A stretch of DNA of 64,000 bases from Syntrophaceae bacterium (GTDB taxonomy: Bacteria; Desulfobacterota; BSN033; UBA1163): positions 69,826-133,825 of the forward strand of contig JACAEX010000020.1 of the NCBI GenBank assembly GCA_013388635.1, written 5' to 3'. Of this stretch, positions 27,646 to 34,536 are shown piece by piece. Both the position numbers and the translations under genes were made by a program. Within the stretch, counting starts at the first letter, position 1. Each line of letters starts with the position of its first letter. The notes beneath the pieces are model-generated. The model did no database searches and had not been told where the DNA came from. It saw nothing but the letters and a program-made list of their open reading frames with translations.

Positions 27646-28160
27646 CGTTTTCTCCCTCCTTTTACAGCCTTCTTTTTTTGAAGAAGCTCAAGAAAGGCAG
27701 AATGAAGCCGTTCGTACGTTTTCTCCAGATACTCCGGGATGATCTTTGTCTCGGCCAGGACGGGCATAAAATTGGTGTCTCCTGCCCATCGAGGAACAAT
27801 ATGGAAGTGGAGGTGTTCTTCTCCGGCACCACTGACCTTTCCCACATTCATGCCGATATTAAATCCTTGGGGATGGAAACATTGTCTCAGGACCTTCGTC
27901 GAGGCCCTCAAGAGGTGAGAAAGATCCTGAAATTCCTCTTCTCCCAATTGATCCAAATCGATACAGTGTCGTTTGGGAACAACCATGAGGTGACCGTTGT
28001 TGTACGGAAATTTATTCATGATCACAAATCCGTATTCACTCTGGTGGAGGATGAGATTTTCCTTATCCTTTTTCTCCTTCGGCTTTCTGCAGAAGATACA
28101 GCCGTTGCCCTTCTCTTCCAGGATATAAGCCATCCTCCATGGAGCCCAAAGACATCTCAT
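27642..28160 (-). CDS. HIT-domain nucleotide hydrolase (Ap4A-type)
   Basis: 172 residues. The catalytic histidine triad is EEHLHFHIVPRW near residue 115; an N-terminal CIFCRK pair and NLILHQSEYGFVIMNKFPYNNGHLMVVPKRH match the bacterial Ap4A phosphorylase/hydrolase-like branch. Likely acts on dinucleoside polyphosphates or adenylylated species. Confidence 0.88.
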   Translation of the reverse strand: MRCLWAPWRMAYILEEKGNGCIFCRKPKEKKDKENLILHQSEYGFVIMNKFPYNNGHLMVVPKRHCIDLDQLGEEEFQDLSHLLRASTKVLRQCFHPQGFNIGMNVGKVSGAGEEHLHFHIVPRWAGDTNFMPVLAETKIIPEYLEKTYERLHSAFLELLQKKKAVKGGRKR

Positions 28161-28281
28161 CGCTTTCCCTCTGTCCAGATCTCTCCGGACAAACTTCGAC
28201 TCCAGGAGACCCGGCGGTCTGCGTTAATACCCCGGGCCTCTGTCTTGGTCGCCCACAGGAACGACCTTTTCGTCACAGAAA

Positions 28282-28806
28282 TCAAGAGGTCATATCCAGG
28301 TTAAGATAGAGGTAGCTCTTCCAAGGATCTGGAGGCTCCTCGATCCCAAGGCTCATGGTCAAAAGAGGTATCCACACGGGGACCCTGGGCTTGCGGATTA
28401 AGGACATCCCTGCTTCTTCTGGCGTCCTTCCTCCCTTCTTAAGATTGCAGGCCGTGCAGCAGGTGACCACGTTCATCCATTCGGTCTGGCCACCCCGAGA
28501 CCGGGGGATGACGTGATCATATGTCAAATCCTTGGGCTCGAAAGGGGTCCCACAGTACTGGCACCTTCCCTTATCCCGCACATAGAGGTTCTGCCGTGAG
28601 AATTTGACCACGGGAGCCCTCCTTCTAATGAAATGATTTAAGCGGATGACCGCTGGAAGGCGCAGGGCAAGGCTCACTCCTCGGATGATACGTTCGTACT
28701 CCTCCAGAACCTCAACCTTTCCAAGCATCACCATGGTCACGGCCTTCTTCCAGCTGACCACTTTCAAAGGCTCAAATGTGGAGTTAAGAAGCAATGTCCA
28801 TTCCAT
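28282..28806 (-). CDS. HNH endonuclease family protein
   Basis: 174 residues. N-terminal domain (LLLNSTFEPLKVVSWKKAVTM) followed by the HNH nuclease: RCQYCG zinc pair, LTYDHVIPRSRGG with the catalytic DH, and VTCCTACNLKKGGRTPEEA with the second CxxC and N. Such stand-alone proteins are widespread and their target is unknown. They are not usually part of restriction systems. The gene is monocistronic with its own promoter. Confidence 0.88.
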   Translation of the reverse strand: MEWTLLLNSTFEPLKVVSWKKAVTMVMLGKVEVLEEYERIIRGVSLALRLPAVIRLNHFIRRRAPVVKFSRQNLYVRDKGRCQYCGTPFEPKDLTYDHVIPRSRGGQTEWMNVVTCCTACNLKKGGRTPEEAGMSLIRKPRVPVWIPLLTMSLGIEEPPDPWKSYLYLNLDMTS

Positions 28807-28846
28807 AGGAAACAGAAATCTAAAAAATCCCTTTGAATTTTAAGGA

Positions 28847-28875
28847 TGTATAGCTACTTTTCAACGAATTGTCAA
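28847..28875 (-). promoter_or_regulatory. Sigma-70 promoter of the HNH gene
   Basis: Minus strand TTGACA (28870-28875), a 17-bp spacer and TATACA (28847-28852). Predicted start about 28840, 34 bp before the ATG. Confidence 0.7.
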
Positions 28876-29087
28876 GTGTTTTTTCACCTGAAAAGTCATG
28901 TCAAATGGAAATAGCACTCCACTAAACCGGCTCAGAATCTATCCACTACAATTATGACAATTTTTTCATTCTAATAACAAAGAATGTCATTGAGCGACCA
29001 GCGATCGGAAAAAAATCCTGCTCAGCATTCCGAGCCTTACTCTTAAAATTCCAATCAATTAGGTATCATCCAGGCAAATCCACAATC
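28876..29087. other. AT-rich non-coding stretch
   Basis: About 210 bp between the HNH promoter and the sigma-54 element. No open frame with a ribosome site, tRNA or terminator was seen. It could hold enhancer sites for the downstream sigma-54 promoter, but none is identifiable. Confidence 0.3.
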
Positions 29088-29104
29088 TTGGCAATAAAAT
29101 TGCT
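29088..29104 (+). promoter_or_regulatory. Sigma-54 (-24/-12) promoter
   Basis: TTGGCAATAAAATTGCT has GG at 29090-29091 and GC at 29102-29103, exactly 10 bp apart, matching TTGGCA/TTGCT. Predicted start about 29115. It would drive the small ORF at 29146 and the envelope protein at 29342. Confidence 0.6.
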
Positions 29105-29145
29105 TCGCTTATTGATGATCGATACCCCATTGGGATCATGACCTG

Positions 29146-29277
29146 ATGAGCTGGAAAAAAGATGGCATGCTGGCCAATCTACGCCTGATGAAGATCTATT
29201 TTTTGATGATCAGGCTGCTCGTTATTAAAGAGATTTGGTCCTGGCTGGTAAGGTCTTTTCGCAGGTTGACAAGTTAA
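29146..29277 (+). CDS. Possible small hydrophobic/basic protein, 43 aa
   Basis: An ATG-to-TAA frame of 43 codons beginning MSWKKDGMLANLRLMKIY, with one stretch of Leu/Ile/Met/Phe and a basic, Trp-containing C-terminus. It lies 31 nt after the predicted sigma-54 start. No clear Shine-Dalgarno is visible, so translation is doubtful. It might instead be an untranslated leader of the next gene. Confidence 0.25.
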   Translation: MSWKKDGMLANLRLMKIYFLMIRLLVIKEIWSWLVRSFRRLTS

Positions 29278-29341
29278 TTCAAATGGAATAAAGTCGTGCT
29301 AAATCATAAACTTCGAGCAGGATCGAAGAAAGGAGGGGCGA

Positions 29342-29653
29342 ATGACCAAACGACCGAAAAAGGTAGGGATCACCGCTCTAATCTTTGTACTTGTCGCCAC
29401 ATTTCTCTGCCCGGCAGCATGGGGAGAGGGAAGCTGGGACAAGGATAACCCTACCCGTGACGAATTGAACATGATCGATCTCCTCGTGGCAAGGCCTGTG
29501 GGCGTTGCGGCTGGGATCATCGGTACGGCCATTTTTATCGTTTCCCTGCCCTTTACCATCCCCACGGGGAGCGTCCGTGAGGCAGGTAGGATGTTTGTCG
29601 TTGAGCCTTTCAAATTCTCTTTCGTTCGCGAATTTCCGGATGAGAGTATTTAG
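29342..29653 (+). CDS. Small exported/membrane protein of unknown function
   Basis: 103 residues. A cleavable-looking signal sequence (about 9-28, ending PAAWG) precedes a short polar stretch and a second hydrophobic segment with repeated Gly/Val (RPVGVAAGIIGTAIFIVSLP), then GSVREAGRMFVVEPFKFSF. GAAAGGAGGGG lies at ideal distance before the ATG. I recognise the pattern as a conserved delta-proteobacterial small protein but no function is known. Sometimes labelled a transporter without evidence. Probably expressed from the sigma-54 promoter 250 bp upstream. Confidence 0.75.
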   Translation: MTKRPKKVGITALIFVLVATFLCPAAWGEGSWDKDNPTRDELNMIDLLVARPVGVAAGIIGTAIFIVSLPFTIPTGSVREAGRMFVVEPFKFSFVREFPDESI

Positions 29654-29742
29654 AAAGTATCTTTAAAGGCCAACTGACTCTTTTTAAAAGGGAGTCTTCC
29701 GAAGGCCAGCCTGCTGCGGGAACTGCCTCTTGCACGGATGGT

Positions 29743-29931
29743 TCACCAGATCTCCCTTGCCTTTGGCTCTCCTTTCAATTTTCGATGACAAAAGGGGCAC
29801 GGTTTCCCCTCCTGGATCAGGAACTCTTTCATCATCTCGACCAGCTCACTGTCCTCCAAAATCTGCTTCACAATATGAGGATGGGGCTTCCGATCGTACT
29901 TCCGGTAAGGAAAGCTGCTTTTTCCGCTCAT
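29743..29931 (-). CDS. Small zinc-finger-like hypothetical protein
   Basis: 62 residues from ATG at 29931, which has AAAGGAG five bases upstream; GTG at 29937 is also in frame. Contains a C-terminal PCPFCHRKLKG knuckle and a helical LEDSELVEMMKEFLIQEG segment. Only one CxxC is present, so a metal site would need dimerisation or the nearby His. No function can be assigned. Confidence 0.5.
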   Translation of the reverse strand: MSGKSSFPYRKYDRKPHPHIVKQILEDSELVEMMKEFLIQEGKPCPFCHRKLKGEPKAREIW

Positions 29932-29961
29932 CTCCACTCCTTTACCCCGTCCCGCAGAAAG

Positions 29962-29981
29962 CCCCGTGATTGATCACGGGG
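29962..29981. repeat. Hairpin CCCCGTGA-TTGA-TCACGGGG
   Basis: A perfect 8-bp stem with a 4-nt loop (9 bp counting the loop-closing A-T), preceded by GAAAG and followed by ATGAATGCTG. The shape GAAGCCCC-stem-GGGG resembles right ends of IS200/IS605 elements, but no transposase or TnpB remnant is adjacent. Confidence 0.45.
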
Positions 29982-30140
29982 ATGAATGCTGTAAATGCGT
30001 GTGTTTCAGAAGGCTCGCGTCTTGACGTGGGATCGGGGTTTAAAACCTTTTCTTATTATAAAGGGTCATCGTCGCCTCTCGCAAGAACTTAAGCACCCAG
30101 CCTTTTAAGACCCTTAGCAAACCAGATGGGATGACAAGGT

Positions 30141-30524
30141 TTACTTTGCGAGGCTCCTTAAAAAATCCTTAAGCCTGTTCAAATCATCCGGGGCGATCTC
30201 GACAAATCTCACCCCAAATCGATAATACCCCCAGTCTCTTTCCAGACAAATATCCTCCCAGACCACTTCCGTCACCAGTTCCACGGCATCCAGATCACGG
30301 CCAGAGGTAAAAAAGAGTCTCATCTTTAGATGTTGGCCAATGGGAAGACGTTCCGGAAAGTATACCAGAAGACCTCCCTCGCTGACATTGACCAGTCGGC
30401 CAGCAAGCCCGGGGGAAGCATCAATGGGGAAATATTCAATTGGCAGATCAACCGTAAATCTGGGATGCTTTCTCTTTTCGAGGTTGGCAATCGCCATACG
30501 GGGTTTCACGCCCTTTTCTTCCAT
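30141..30524 (-). CDS. PilZ-domain protein, copy 1
   Basis: About 127 residues from ATG at 30524 (frame open to 30548, and an internal Met precedes AIANLEKRKHPRF). Both c-di-GMP-binding motifs are complete: RKHPR (RxxxR) and NVSEGG ((D/N)xSxxG). The remainder is the PilZ beta barrel ending in a short helix. A stand-alone PilZ adaptor probably responds to c-di-GMP. A paralogue of the same size lies 350 bp upstream on the same strand. Confidence 0.85.
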   Translation of the reverse strand: MEEKGVKPRMAIANLEKRKHPRFTVDLPIEYFPIDASPGLAGRLVNVSEGGLLVYFPERLPIGQHLKMRLFFTSGRDLDAVELVTEVVWEDICLERDWGYYRFGVRFVEIAPDDLNRLKDFLRSLAK

Positions 30525-30880
30525 ATCCGGCACCCGGCTTCGTGTCACTTTAATGGCAAGGCCCTGTCCTAACTTGCCGGTCAGGAGCCTTTCGATCTGA
30601 AACGATCGCCTCCCGCGATAGGGTCAACCGACCCTTTCCCTATTTTTAATTAAATCCTATAAGAAATTCAATAAAATTTTTATGCCTGCAGGACAGCCTT
30701 TTGCGGCGGATGGCATGGGAAACGTCAGAGACCGAGTGCGCCTCCTGTATCTTCTACATTTACATTGTGACCGAATGAAGGGAGGTCAAATGGAGTCCCG
30801 CGGGCAGAACCCGTTGTCTTTGGCGTAGGTAGATAAGTCCGGGGGAGGGTGTTCAGTCTTTATCTAATTTGGCATCTGGG
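30525..30880. other. Spacer between the two PilZ genes
   Basis: Contains a hairpin GGCAAG/CTTGCC (30555-30578) just before PilZ copy 1, a hairpin AGGGTC-AACC-GACCCT (30620-30635) and an AT-rich tract. A plus-strand 12-codon frame at 30790-30828 has a good GGGAGGT site. No known riboswitch pattern, including c-di-GMP types, was recognised. Confidence 0.35.
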
Positions 30881-31288
30881 TTAGAGATCCCCAGGTTCTT
30901 TCAGGAGGGTCAGGAGTTTCTGAAAGTCCTTCTCCTCAATGTATTGGAACTCTAATCCATATCGGTGCTCTCCAAGATTACCTCGGGTGGCCAGATCGCT
31001 CCAGACCACTTTTGCAATCGCTTTGATCGTATCCAGCTGGAACCCCATTGCATAGAAGATTTCAATCCTCAGCGCCGCTCCAATTTCCATTCTCTCAGGT
31101 AGATAGACAAGAATCCCGCCCTCACCCGCGTTTGCAACGATCCCGCCGTACAGGTCCTTCTCATCGACCCGGCAATAGTCTAATGGAAGCTCAATGCTGA
31201 ACCTCGGATGTCTTCTCCTCTCAACGGCGAGGACGCCCTTCTTCGGCGTATGCGAAGGGGATTCGGGATCTCGTTTAAAGTTGGCCAT
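30881..31288 (-). CDS. PilZ-domain protein, copy 2
   Basis: 135 residues. RRHPR supplies the RxxxR motif, but the second motif reads NAGEGG, with Gly in place of the conserved Ser. The rest follows copy 1 closely (ILVYLPERMEIGAALRIEIFY against LLVYFPERLPIG). Binding of c-di-GMP may be weakened or altered. The two genes look like a tandem duplication that has diverged. Confidence 0.85.
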   Translation of the reverse strand: MANFKRDPESPSHTPKKGVLAVERRRHPRFSIELPLDYCRVDEKDLYGGIVANAGEGGILVYLPERMEIGAALRIEIFYAMGFQLDTIKAIAKVVWSDLATRGNLGEHRYGLEFQYIEEKDFQKLLTLLKEPGDL

Positions 31289-31361
31289 AGGGGTTGGGCC
31301 GCCCCATTTTTAATGCCAGTCCTGATCAGTGGGTAGATTTTTTAGAATCTATGAAATTTTT

Positions 31362-31892
31362 TCACTCCTTGAGCCACTCTGGTTTTGCACCGAAGATTTC
31401 GGCCTCCTCCGGGATCTTCTTTTCCAGCATCTGTTTCGCTTCATCGATCTGACTCTTGCATGTCTCCATCTGACTCTTCACTTCGTCTCTTTCCCTCCGG
31501 AGACTCGCTCTCTCCGAGGTGCTCTTCGAATTATTAAACCTCTCGGTCAACTCATTATACTTGATTCTCAGGTTAATTTCCCTCTCCTGATATTCTTTCA
31601 ATCTCTTTTTCCACTCTTCAATCCGGCCTTTCCAGTAGTCCTGCCCCCTGCCCAGTCGATCCTTCCCGTTATCCCCTTTCTTCGCCGGGGCCGATCCAGT
31701 TTCCAACTTTCGATTGGAGCTCTCCTCTGGTGTCTCCAACTTCTCTATTTGAGGCCGGTATCTTTCAGGAACCTGGGTGATGTCGTCTGTAAAATGCACC
31801 CCCCCTTTTTCATCAACCCACTTGTAAACTTGTGCGAAAGAGGGCTGTGAAAGGAGGATGACCAGAATGATGGGTAGGGTATACTTCATCAT
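31362..31892 (-). CDS. DUF4124-domain periplasmic protein with coiled coil
   Basis: 176 residues. Signal peptide (about 1-20, cleavage after SFA), then the DUF4124 motif QVYKWVDEKGGVHFTDD, a linker, and a long charged coiled coil (about 85-160). The domain is a beta-propeller-like or WW-like fold of unknown role, exported to the periplasm. Two Met codons (31892, 31889) can start it. A near-perfect sigma-54 element lies only 14 bp upstream, so the mRNA would be almost leaderless if that promoter is used. Confidence 0.82.
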   Translation of the reverse strand: MMKYTLPIILVILLSQPSFAQVYKWVDEKGGVHFTDDITQVPERYRPQIEKLETPEESSNRKLETGSAPAKKGDNGKDRLGRGQDYWKGRIEEWKKRLKEYQEREINLRIKYNELTERFNNSKSTSERASLRRERDEVKSQMETCKSQIDEAKQMLEKKIPEEAEIFGAKPEWLKE

Positions 31893-31904
31893 AATGATGA
31901 TCTA

Positions 31905-31921
31905 AGCAAATCTTGTGCCAA
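31905..31921 (-). promoter_or_regulatory. Sigma-54 (-24/-12) promoter before DUF4124 gene
   Basis: Minus strand TTGGCACAAGATTTGCT is an almost exact match to the consensus, with 10 bp between GG and GC. Predicted start about 31894, at most a few bases before the ATG. Confidence 0.6.
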
Positions 31922-31936
31922 GAAAAGACTTATTTC

Positions 31937-31965
31937 TTGATTTTTTTATCTTTTTGCATTAATAT
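31937..31965 (+). promoter_or_regulatory. Sigma-70 promoter of candidate sRNA
   Basis: TTGATT (31937-31942), 17-bp spacer, TAATAT (31960-31965) on the plus strand. No plus-strand protein gene follows; the next plus-strand signal is the terminator at 32029-32066. Confidence 0.6.
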
Positions 31966-31971
31966 CTATAT

Positions 31972-32066
31972 GGTCGGTACACCGAATCCTATCACCTCCT
32001 TGTTTCACCCCCACTCGGTGTCCCGACTGGGATCAGTTATGACCCTCCTCTAACTGATCCCTTTTT
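31972..32066 (+). ncRNA. Candidate small RNA with C-rich anti-Shine-Dalgarno loops
   Basis: About 95 nt between the promoter above and an intrinsic terminator. Stem 1 pairs GTCGG (31973-31977) with CCGAC (32023-32027) and ACACCGA (31979-31985) with TCGGTGT (32015-32021), one mismatch. It encloses a 29-nt loop containing CACCTCCTT (31993-32001) and CACCCCC. Stem 2 is the terminator, whose loop also contains ACCCTCCTC. Loops complementary to GGAGG are typical of trans-acting translational repressor RNAs. There is no overlapping plus-strand ORF. It is not the 16S 3' end. Confidence 0.55.
32029..32066 (+). terminator. Intrinsic terminator of the candidate sRNA
   Basis: GGGATCAGTTA (32029-32039) and TAACTGATCCC (32051-32061) form a perfect 11-bp stem followed directly by TTTTT. 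On the opposite strand no T-run follows, so it acts on plus-strand transcripts only. Confidence 0.8.
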
Positions 32067-32109
32067 CAATTTGGACCTATCGATCCAACCCCATCATGGA
32101 GGTCCTATC

Positions 32110-32799
32110 CTAATCCGATATCTTAAATCCTCGAACCACCTCCGAGGGGAATCCCAGCTGCGAAACAAATTCCCGTTCAATCTCTTTGAACCCAATCTTT
32201 TCAAGGAATGGCTGCACGAAGACGCCTCTGCATCCTGCGAGAAGGGGTGGTTTTAGCTTATAAATCTCCTCGTAGATCTGATTCAGCCACTTCTCACCTT
32301 TCGTCATGTTAACCAGCACGATCCTTCCGCCACGCTTCAACACCCTTTTGAATTCCTCCAGGATCGGCACGAAATCTTCAACGGGTAAAATATCAAACAT
32401 ATATTGATTCATCAAAACATCGAAGGTCCCGTCTTCGAAGGGCAGGTGACGGCAATCACAAAGATAGAGCGTGTAGTTCTCTTTCCCCGTCCTTTGAATC
32501 CTTTTCTTAGCCCTTCTCAACATCTTCATGGAGATATCAATTCCGTCCACCCACCCGCACGAATTCCTCTTTAAGATCTCGACGAAATTGAGCCCTGTGC
32601 CAAGAGCGACTTCGAGGACCCTCTCGCCCTCATGAATGGAAGCCAGATTGAGAGCCCGTTGACGGGCTTTCCACTCCATCAGGATTCCAAAGAGATCGTA
32701 GATTGAAGCGATCCGATCATACTTTCGAATGATCTCGTCATGGGTCAACCTCGCTTCTAAGATATGTGAGTTCATCAGATCGATCTCCTTTTCATCCAT
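32110..32799 (-). CDS. Class I SAM-dependent methyltransferase
   Basis: 229 residues. Motif I is VLEVALGTGLNFVEIL, followed by DGIDISMKMLRRAKKR and FEDGTFDVLMNQYMFDILP, similar to UbiE/MenG-type small-molecule methyltransferases. The acidic loop (LYLCDCRHLPFEDGTFD) completes the Rossmann fold. It is the last gene after the MoxR/GXGXG/VWA module, 58 bp behind VWA, so it may be part of it. The substrate is unknown. Confidence 0.85.
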   Translation of the reverse strand: MDEKEIDLMNSHILEARLTHDEIIRKYDRIASIYDLFGILMEWKARQRALNLASIHEGERVLEVALGTGLNFVEILKRNSCGWVDGIDISMKMLRRAKKRIQRTGKENYTLYLCDCRHLPFEDGTFDVLMNQYMFDILPVEDFVPILEEFKRVLKRGGRIVLVNMTKGEKWLNQIYEEIYKLKPPLLAGCRGVFVQPFLEKIGFKEIEREFVSQLGFPSEVVRGFKISD

Positions 32800-32857
32800 T
32801 GCGCAGAGGAGGGACGAGGATAGATTACAGGATCTGGCGGAGAAGAGTCAAGGGTCT

Positions 32858-34480
32858 TTATGTGGGGTTGAAGTACTCCCGTATTTTCCCCAGAACAATG
32901 TGGGGAATGTCTTCTTTGCGTTTGACCGTAAAGATATTGATATTTCTCTTCTTCTCAACCGCTTTCTCAAACCTGCTCGCGTACGGGTTCTCTCCGATGT
33001 GAACCGCTGTGATTCGATTCTCTATCTCTCCAAAAAAGCTGATCAACGTCTCCAGGTTGGTTATCTTCATGTCGGTGATGATAAAAAGGTCGAGGTTCTT
33101 CCTCCCTCTGATCAGCGGGATCAGATCGTCAAGGTCCAGCGCTGTTCCACCTCCAAAGTATCTGCACAGCACCCGGTAGATATCCTCTCGTCTGTTCGTG
33201 TAGTCCAGAATATCCTTTCCACCCATGGGCGCATCACTAAAATTATAGACCGCCACATTGGCATCATTTTGCAGATAGGCATTGGCTGCACAAGCCGCAC
33301 CGAGGACCGCGTAGGAGAGGGATTTTCGGGGGTTGATCATGCTCCCAGAAGAATCGATAGCGATCAAGCAGTCCGGCGTCCCCTCCATCTTCCCCCTCCC
33401 TTTCCCCTCTCTCTTCTTCCAGATTTGGGTGATTCCGGGCATGACTTTACCGAAGCTCGTCCAGATGTCCACATCCTGAAAAGGCGATCCGACTTCCCAC
33501 GGGGAGTGGGAGTGTGGATGAAGAACGCCCTTCTTCTCAAGAGGCAACTTCTTCAAGGGGATGGAGTAGTTCTCCGCCAGCTTCATGTAGAAAAGGACAT
33601 CGCTGTCAATCGGAGTGCTGAGACCGCGGCCCATTCCCCCTTCCATTCCGTAGCCTGCTTCCTTCAGCTCTTCCGAGAAGTCCTCAATCACCTCTTTGAA
33701 TTCTGACAGGGCCATCGTCCTCTTGACATAATCCCTTAACCCTTGATCGATTTCGTCCCGGGAGTAGTGGGTCAGATCGTGTTCTCCTTGAGGATTGGAG
33801 GCCCCTTTGCCCCCCCTGTTCTCTTGCTCCTCCTGTTCTTCATAAAGGAGGGGCTTCAGAGAGCGCGCAAACTTCTGAATGCTCTCCGGCCATCGGGAGC
33901 GATCGAGGTAGGGGATTCGCGCGAGTCTACGAACAATCGCCTCGTTTTTCTTGGCGCTGGCACCGAATGCAGGGATACCCAGATCGATCCCCCAGATCTT
34001 CTGGCAGAGCGAGGCGATCACCTCCTCCACGGGCCCCTTTTTGAGACACCGGTGCAATTCCGGGATCTCTGTAGACCTCTTTTTCACGCAGTGAGTATCT
34101 GCAATAAGATCGATGAAGCAGTCGGCCACCCGTTTGGCCAGGCCCTTGTCCGGGACGACCTTCTTAGCCTCGGCATAGAGCATGAGATGGGTATGAAAGT
34201 CCCATGGGCAGAACGTATAATGAGTGATCCCGTGATCGAGGAGCGCTTCGATGACCTGCCTGTCCGACATCCGCTCCCTCATTTTGTGGACAAAAGCAGA
34301 GTTGATCCTCATCTGCTTCTGTTTCATCTCGAGCCCGACCCCTTCGCTCCGCTCCTCGCCATCCTGGTTGGGCTCAGGCAGCTCTCCTACCGTTGGCATC
34401 GGAAGCTCCGGGTAGAAGTGTTTTCTCTTCAGTCGGGGCCAGATCTCTTCAATGATCGCTTGTAAGCTTTGTTCTTCCAT
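32858..34480 (-). CDS. VWA-domain protein partnered with a MoxR ATPase
   Basis: 540 residues. The C-terminal third is a von Willebrand A domain with MIDAS motif DSSGS at 376-380 and a second metal ligand in LFIITDMK. The N-terminal half is helical; around 84-130 it has HYTFCPWDFHTHLM and RVADCFIDLIADTH, which faintly resembles the metallopeptidase-like N-terminus of DUF2201/VWA proteins, without a clear HExxH. A low-complexity EEQEEQENRGGKG linker separates the parts. MoxR-VWA pairs act as chaperone-like machines that insert metals or assemble complexes. Here a GXGXG protein sits between the two. Confidence 0.82.
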   Translation of the reverse strand: MEEQSLQAIIEEIWPRLKRKHFYPELPMPTVGELPEPNQDGEERSEGVGLEMKQKQMRINSAFVHKMRERMSDRQVIEALLDHGITHYTFCPWDFHTHLMLYAEAKKVVPDKGLAKRVADCFIDLIADTHCVKKRSTEIPELHRCLKKGPVEEVIASLCQKIWGIDLGIPAFGASAKKNEAIVRRLARIPYLDRSRWPESIQKFARSLKPLLYEEQEEQENRGGKGASNPQGEHDLTHYSRDEIDQGLRDYVKRTMALSEFKEVIEDFSEELKEAGYGMEGGMGRGLSTPIDSDVLFYMKLAENYSIPLKKLPLEKKGVLHPHSHSPWEVGSPFQDVDIWTSFGKVMPGITQIWKKREGKGRGKMEGTPDCLIAIDSSGSMINPRKSLSYAVLGAACAANAYLQNDANVAVYNFSDAPMGGKDILDYTNRREDIYRVLCRYFGGGTALDLDDLIPLIRGRKNLDLFIITDMKITNLETLISFFGEIENRITAVHIGENPYASRFEKAVEKKRNINIFTVKRKEDIPHIVLGKIREYFNPT

Positions 34481-34536
34481 CTTCCTTAATACGCCCCTGT
34501 TCCCCTTTCATTAGGCGGATGAAGGCGGGTTAGGGG

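Noticed and set aside
30525-30880. c-di-GMP riboswitch upstream of PilZ gene
   Set aside because: Hairpins are present, but the conserved GEMM-I/II sequence elements are not recognisable.
31985-32005. CACCTCCTT as a 16S rRNA 3' end fragment
   Set aside because: The flanking bases do not match the conserved GGATCACCTCC end and no other rRNA sequence is present.
32729-33706. 325-codon plus-strand frame opposite the VWA gene
   Set aside because: No recognisable domain and no ribosome site; VWA on the other strand has its MIDAS motif.
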